Part shown: positions 60,458-64,000 of the stretch, one piece after another
Numbering within the stretch: the stretch's first letter is position 1
How the letters are laid out: every line of letters begins with the position of its first letter
Source of the DNA: Amycolatopsis sp. 2-15
GTDB taxonomy: Bacteria > Actinomycetota > Actinomycetes > Mycobacteriales > Pseudonocardiaceae
Length of the DNA stretch: 64,000 bases
Assembly: GCF_030285625.1 (NCBI RefSeq)
Contig: NZ_CP127294.1
Coordinates: 7,038,001 to 7,102,000 of the forward strand
Direction of reading: 5' to 3'
Program-made: the position numbers and the translations under genes
The notes under the pieces: model-generated
What the model saw: only the letters and a program-made list of their open reading frames with translations
Database searches by the model: none
Told to the model about the DNA's origin: nothing

Positions 60458-61129
60458 TCAAGGGGCTGTGGTCACCAGACCCGGCATGACGACGGTGACG
60501 TGACCGTCGTCCGGGCTGTCGACTTCATCGCCGACACGGAGGTTGTCGGCCTCGCGCCAGGTGTGGAGGGTGGCGTCCCAGAACAGGTGCTGGGCGGTGC
60601 TGGTGATGGTCGCCGGCCCGTCCGGCGTGCTGAAGGTGAGGTCGTCGAAGGACTTGTCGGTGGTGGTGACGTGCACCGCTGTCACCACGTGCTGTTCATC
60701 GTTGTGGCCGTCTGGTTCGGCGTTGGTGATCACGTCGCCGACGTGGACCTGATCGATCGGCTTGCTCGAGCCATCAGCCATCAGGACGCCCGTGGCACCA
60801 GCAAAACTGTTGCACCCAGACGAAGCCTTGGCCGGGCTGGCAGCCGGGGCTTCCTCAGCCGGAGCGTTCTTCGCAACGGGAGGTGGCGGCGGGTCGGCGG
60901 TTATGGGCGCCGCGCCTGCCTCGCCGGCGGACTCGCCCGCGGCCGCTTCCGCCCCAGCTCCGCCGCCGGTTGCTTCACCGGCGCCGTCGCCGAACATCTC
61001 GCCTGCGACTCCGGCGCCTGCGGTCACTCCACCGGCCGCTGCTACGGCGCCGGCGCGCTGTGAGATCGCTGTTGCGCCGGCTGCGATCGCGCACAGGCAG
61101 AGCCTATCGGGGGCAGCTACGCACACCAC
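60458..61129 (-). pseudogene. Hint (intein-like) domain fragment of a polymorphic toxin
   Basis: After a Gly/Ala/Pro-rich lead the frame reads CNSFAGATGVLMADGSSKPI, DQVHVGDVITNAEPDGHNDE, HVVTAVHVTTTDKSFDDLTF and ATITSTAQHLFWDATLHTWR-EADNLRVGDEV. This is the pre-toxin Hint domain: N-terminal Cys, DGSxKPIxxVxVGDxV block, and TxxHxFW block with the conserved His. In T7SS polymorphic toxins it releases the toxin tip by self-cleavage. The tip is absent: the frame ends GHVTVVMPGLVTTAP. The N-terminal secretion domain that should precede it is found at 61.8-62.8 kb, so the middle of the gene has been lost or replaced. Confidence 0.7.
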
Positions 61130-61219
61130 CCCGCCGACAACTGCTAAAACGCCTTTGTATTACCCTCCCATTTCAAAATAATCGACGGCCGAGCATCCAA
61201 CCGCAGCTCGCCGTTAGGC

Positions 61220-61633
61220 ATGAAAGCGACCACTATAGCGTCTATTTCTGTTCCCACCGGCGGAAATTCATTCGCCAGCAAGCGCGTCGACCCATCGGAG
61301 ATAAGCTTCCCGCGCGTAGACCAGTTCGACCGCGATCAGCACACCGACCTGAAGAAGTGCCACGCCAGCTGAGGCCGCACGCTGGCGGGAATCGAAGTCA
61401 GGAAGACACCCTGCTCCGGCGTCCACATCCGCCTCGAGGGCCAGACGCAGATACCTGTGATCAGCGGCGACGTCGATTCCAGGGCCGTCCTGGCCGAAAA
61501 CGTGCATGCCATGGCCACTGCCGAGGACGGCGGCTACCTTCACGTCGACTACTTCCCCGGGCACCCCTACCTCGTCGAGGGATCCCTGCCCTTGGTGATC
61601 AACAGCCCGCACGGAGGTATGCCGGCCCGTTGA
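61220..61633 (+). pseudogene. unidentified reading frame with one in-frame TGA
   Basis: From ATG 61220 the plus strand reads MKATTIASISVPTGGNSFAS, SEISFPRVDQFDRDQHTDLK and KCHAS, then TGA (61370-61372), then in the same frame GRTLAGIEVRKTPCSGVHIR, QIPVISGDVDSRAVLAENVH, AEDGGYLHVDYFPGHPYLVE and LVINSPHGGMPAR to TGA 61633. Third positions are strongly G/C throughout, which favours this strand. No family is recognised. It lies between the two remaining parts of the toxin gene on the opposite strand, so it could be inserted cargo or a former immunity gene; both are speculation. Confidence 0.35.
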
Positions 61634-61779
61634 ACCACTTTTCCGCTCTTGCCAAGGCGTGGCCAACGTGGGGGGCTTCGGCACGGCGCTGGGCCGTTGG
61701 CCCGCAGGTGTTCCGCGCAGGCCTCCGGCACGTGCACGAGCTGCTCGACCCGAACCTGATTGCCCGCTGACCATCACCC

Positions 61780-62783
61780 GCGCACCCTCGGGCCGCGACT
61801 CCGGTGCAGAGCCACACGGTTCCCTTGCCGTTACTGGATGCTCGTGAAGACCAGCCGTCCTGCGCCCCCGCCGGCGGGGAGGAGTCCGCGGTGGAACTTC
61901 CGGCACTCTCGTTGCTGCTGTTGGCTTTGATGGGTTCGACGTGGTCGTCGCGGGCGCCGTGACCTGCTGAATCTATGGCGGCAGCGCCCGTCATCGATGC
62001 CCCGGCCGCGATACCGGCTGCGGACACGATGTTCAGCGGCACACCGGCGATCGCCCCCACGCCGGTCGCGTCCAAGAGTCCGCCCACGCCTTCCCCGGCA
62101 CTGCTGATCACCGTGAGACCGATACCGCCCACGGCGGTGAGGGTATCCAGCGGGTGGTTGAGCATGGCGTTCCCGGCAGAAGCCATCGCGTTGACTACAT
62201 CTGCGCCGGCTTGTGCGAGTGTGTCCCCGACGTCGTCGAGCCAGCTGGATTTCTGTGGTGCCTGACCTGCACGGTCGCGCAGTGTCTGCGCGGTGATGTT
62301 GCCGCTGTCCGTGAGCTGGGCGCGGGCGCGGTTGAGCTTTTCGCGAGCGGCTTGCCGTTGTGACTCGCCCGGGTCGGTGAAGGGTGGTGGGGGCTGGTTG
62401 TTCGCCGCGGCCTGCGCAGCCGCATGGTCGTGGGACGCCTTGGCTTGCTGGGTTGTGGCTTGGCCTTGATTCCACAGCGAGATGGCCTCGGCTGCCTGAG
62501 CTTGTGCCCACCGCAGCGTGCTGGCGTGGTCGTTGAGCGCCCCGCTGGCGGCCTGCAAGGAGTCGGCTGCTGCGTACCACTTTCCGGGTTCGTAGGAGAA
62601 CTTGTCATGAAACGCTGATGCGGCGGGCCCTTGCCAGGCGCCGGTGTCGATTGCCTTGAGACCGTCGGCGGCATTACCCGCTTCGCCGGCGCGCGCCTGT
62701 AGGACGCGCGCGTTCTCTTCAATCGCCTCCGGTTTGCCGGGGATCAGGGCTGCCGGATCTTGGGTTTCGCCAAGTTCAGCCAC
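61780..62783 (-). pseudogene. T7SS-secreted polymorphic toxin, N-terminal domain; truncated
   Basis: GTG 62783 overlaps the end of the upstream partner gene. The product starts MAELGETQDPAALIPGKPEA, then ARVLQARAGEAGNAADGLKA, DTGAWQGPAASAFHDKFSYE (WxG motif: TGAWQG) and KWYAAADSLQAASGALNDHA. This is the WXG100-like 'putative T7SS-secreted protein' module found at the start of actinobacterial RHS and Hint toxins. A hydrophobic Gly/Ala stretch follows (TLTAVGGIGLTVISSAGEGV). After SSPPAGAQDGWSS the sequence becomes unrelated and ends near 61600. The Hint domain at 60.5-61.1 kb is probably its lost downstream part. Confidence 0.75.
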
Positions 62784-63099
62784 CCTCGACCGCCTGCTGC
62801 CCGGGATCGGTCCGCAGGGTCCGCGCTGATGCATCATCGATTCCGCGGTAGGCGTTCGCGGCTCTGGTGAGGGTGTCGCCGATCTTGTCGGCGTCGTCGG
62901 TCAGGATGTCCAGGCCGTCGGACCACCGCACGCAGAAGTCCATCAGCCCGTCGTGCACACCTTGATGGCCGTACAGCTCCGCGTCACCGCACAGGCCGCG
63001 GAGCTGGAAACCCTGCTGATCGGTGACACTGCGGCTGATCCCGCGTCCGGCCTCAGCCACTTTGTCGACGTCGACATGGAACCCCGGCCCATCCACCAC
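62776..63099 (-). CDS. T7SS effector partner protein
   Basis: GTG 63099 follows GAGGGGG by eight bases; the 107-residue product reads VVDGPGFHVDVDKVAEAGRG, ISRSVTDQQGFQLRGLCGDA and DFCVRWSDGLDILTDDADKI, ending RTDPGQQAVEGG. It is a two-helix protein of the ESX/LXG-partner type that precedes T7SS effector genes in actinobacteria ('FxVDxxxL...FxxxWxxGLxxLxxDAxxIxxxLxxxAxxYxxxD'). Its last codons overlap the toxin GTG by eight bases, so the two are coupled. It probably binds the N-terminal WXG-like domain for secretion. Confidence 0.75.
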   Translation of the reverse strand: MVDGPGFHVDVDKVAEAGRGISRSVTDQQGFQLRGLCGDAELYGHQGVHDGLMDFCVRWSDGLDILTDDADKIGDTLTRAANAYRGIDDASARTLRTDPGQQAVEGG

Positions 63100-63283
63100 T
63101 GAAACGGCCCCCTCGAACACTCACAGTACTCGTGCATCATCCTATGGGCCCGAACTGTCGGCAAGCTCTCGATCACTCGCAGACGAAACAAGGCCTTCCT
63201 GGTGTCGTTGTTCCGCCGCGCGGCGTCAGGTGGGGCCAAGAGACGGTGATCGCACAGCCGGCGTGACTGCCTGAATCCCCGGT

Positions 63284-63934
63284 TTACCAGAACAGGTGCG
63301 TGCGTTCGCCGGCGCAGAACCGGCTCGCGGCGACGAACAGCCGCAGGTAGAGCTGGTCGAGTTTGAGGTAGTTGGGAATGAGGTCGGCGGTGGTCAGGGT
63401 GGCCTCGCTGTATTCGAGGCCGGTGTCGGTTCGGGTGGCGTAGCGTGCGGGCACGGTGTCGGTGTCGCCGTCGGCAAGCCTGATCGCGTCGTCCAAAGCG
63501 ATGTCCACCAGGCCGGATACCTCGGCGTCGGCGAGCGGGATGTCTTCCAACGCCACGTTGAGCGGGATCAGGTGCCAGTGCTGGAACTCGCGTTCGACGT
63601 AGTCGGGGGCGAGAGTCACGGCGGTCTGCCGCAAGCCGATCGGGTGCAGGTCAGCGTAAGCAACAGGCAGGCCCAGCTCCTCGTGAACCTCGCGTACGCC
63701 GTCAGCGATGTTCTCGCCAGCCTGGTAGTGGCCGCCGACGGTGATGTCGGCAAAGTCAGACCGGTCGAAGCTGTATCGGCCCGGAGCCTTCTTCTGGAGA
63801 AATACACGCTGGGTGGCGGGGTTGATCGCGAGCGCGGAGAAGGTGCGGTGCCACAGGCCCTGGGCGTGGGCGGTCTTCTTGTCCTCGGTGCCGACGGGTT
63901 CGTAGCGGTCGTTGAAGATGTCGATCAGCTTCAC
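63284..63934 (-). CDS. NUDIX hydrolase
   Basis: GTG 63934 is chosen because GAGG lies six bases upstream; ATG 63940 directly abuts that site. The 216-residue protein starts KLIDIFNDRYEPVGTEDKKT, then AHAQGLWHRTFSALAINPAT and the NUDIX box GGHYQAGENIADGVREVHEE-LGL, with the metal-binding REVHEE core. The one-residue-shorter box and the overall plan match the YfcD/IPP-isomerase-like subgroup, which hydrolyses nucleoside diphosphate derivatives. The end of another gene lies just upstream, so it is the second gene of an operon. Confidence 0.88.
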   Translation of the reverse strand: MKLIDIFNDRYEPVGTEDKKTAHAQGLWHRTFSALAINPATQRVFLQKKAPGRYSFDRSDFADITVGGHYQAGENIADGVREVHEELGLPVAYADLHPIGLRQTAVTLAPDYVEREFQHWHLIPLNVALEDIPLADAEVSGLVDIALDDAIRLADGDTDTVPARYATRTDTGLEYSEATLTTADLIPNYLKLDQLYLRLFVAASRFCAGERTHLFW

Positions 63935-63942
63935 GGTCATCC

Positions 63943-64000
63943 TCAGCGGTGAATGGCGGGTTCGGTCTGGAGCTGCCAGTAGGTTTGGAGGGCTTCAGCT
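63943..64000 (-). CDS. C-terminal end of a gene upstream of the NUDIX gene (partial)
   Basis: The minus strand from the window edge reads AEALQTYWQLQTEPAIHR and stops at TGA (63943-63945), 8 bp before the NUDIX GTG, whose ribosome binding site it overlaps. The tight spacing implies cotranscription. Too little is visible to name the protein. Confidence 0.45.
   Translation of the reverse strand, partial: AEALQTYWQLQTEPAIHR

Noticed and set aside
61268..61906. 212-codon minus-strand frame across the toxin-locus gap
   Set aside because: Its third-position bias is weaker than that of the plus-strand frame at 61220-61633, and it shows no toxin or Hint features.
1..64000. CRISPR array, tRNA or rRNA genes
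   Set aside because: No regularly spaced repeats beyond the 25-bp tandem pair, no tRNA-like TTCGA arm with matching stems and no rRNA sequence were seen on either strand. A covariance-model scan was not possible.

Overview
The base composition (very high G+C, strong G/C third-position bias, GTG starts, purine-rich Shine-Dalgarno sites) and the gene families point to a filamentous actinobacterium, most likely a member of the Pseudonocardiaceae (Amycolatopsis/Saccharopolyspora-like). Supporting families are PucR regulators, a DUF3558 lipoprotein, ESX/T7SS-type polymorphic toxin parts, a MmyB-type XRE regulator and secreted GH65 and M1 enzymes. Assignment to a genus is inference. No rRNA, tRNA, CRISPR array or replication origin was recognised.

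The window looks like a decaying accessory region. About 35 apparently intact genes lie among an unusually dense set of broken ones. Insertion sequences or their fragments include an intact-looking IS701-family element (10.8-12.1 kb), IS5-type elements (10.2-10.8, 18.5-19.3, 33.1-33.5, 53.4-54.3 kb and a remnant at 51.7 kb), IS481 fragments (4.9-5.9, 19.4, 44.9 kb), an IS3 fragment (49 kb) and serine and tyrosine recombinase fragments. Many chromosomal genes survive only as N- or C-terminal stumps: glnA, ccdA, actP, ogt, a CoxM-type FAD subunit, and IclR, LysR, LuxR and PucR regulators, plus RHS and restriction genes.

Layout: 1-1.5 kb, relics. 1.6-4.5 kb, secreted GH65 glycosidase with a long palindromic operator and a double-hairpin terminator. 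4.7-8.9 kb, relics plus a chain of tiny overlapping ORFs. 8.9-9.6 kb, gamma-carbonic-anhydrase-like protein. 9.8-12.1 kb, glnA tail fused to an IS5 transposase, then IS701. 12.3-16.5 kb, PucR regulator with a two-subunit, Tat-exported Mo hydroxylase. 16.9-20 kb, mobile relics around an ESX-like protein/DUF3558 lipoprotein pair. 20.1-24.4 kb, MetX-like hydrolase with acetate-type transporter, a nucleotidyltransferase-fold protein, an actP stump and a serine hydrolase. 24.6-26.5 kb, relics. 26.6-28.4 kb, divergent ArsR/MFS pair with twin operators. 28.4-31.4 kb, broken XRE, SDR, IclR, RHS and restriction genes. 31.6-36.6 kb, M1 aminopeptidase and a modular secreted protein around RHS and IS5 debris. 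37-38.7 kb, ligase fragment and small proteins. 38.9-40.9 kb, divergent TetR/carboxylesterase with two operators. 41-43 kb, relics. 43.1-43.8 kb, DMSP-lyase-family cupin. 44-46 kb, relics. 46.2-47.5 kb, MFS exporter. 48-49 kb, universal stress protein. 50-53 kb, FMN-binding protein plus two quinone-oxidoreductase-type dehydrogenases, one flanked by inverted copies of the same IS. 54.4-56.2 kb, ogt/sigma relics and a Tat-exported ferritin-like protein. 56.7-58 kb, unknown genes and a broken mannosyltransferase. 58.2-59.8 kb, histidine kinase with duplicated GAF domains. 60.4-63.1 kb, dismantled T7SS polymorphic toxin locus. 63.3-64 kb, NUDIX hydrolase and the end of the gene before it.

The best-supported working units are the regulator/enzyme or regulator/transporter pairs (PucR-Mo hydroxylase, ArsR-MFS, TetR-esterase) and the hydrolase-transporter operon. 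No single new multi-gene defence or biosynthetic system is evident. The most unusual signals are the conserved ATGA-coupled second reading frame of the IS701 elements, long perfect palindromes near the GH65 and M1 genes, the DMSP-lyase-family protein, and the dismantled toxin locus with an unidentified plus-strand reading frame.
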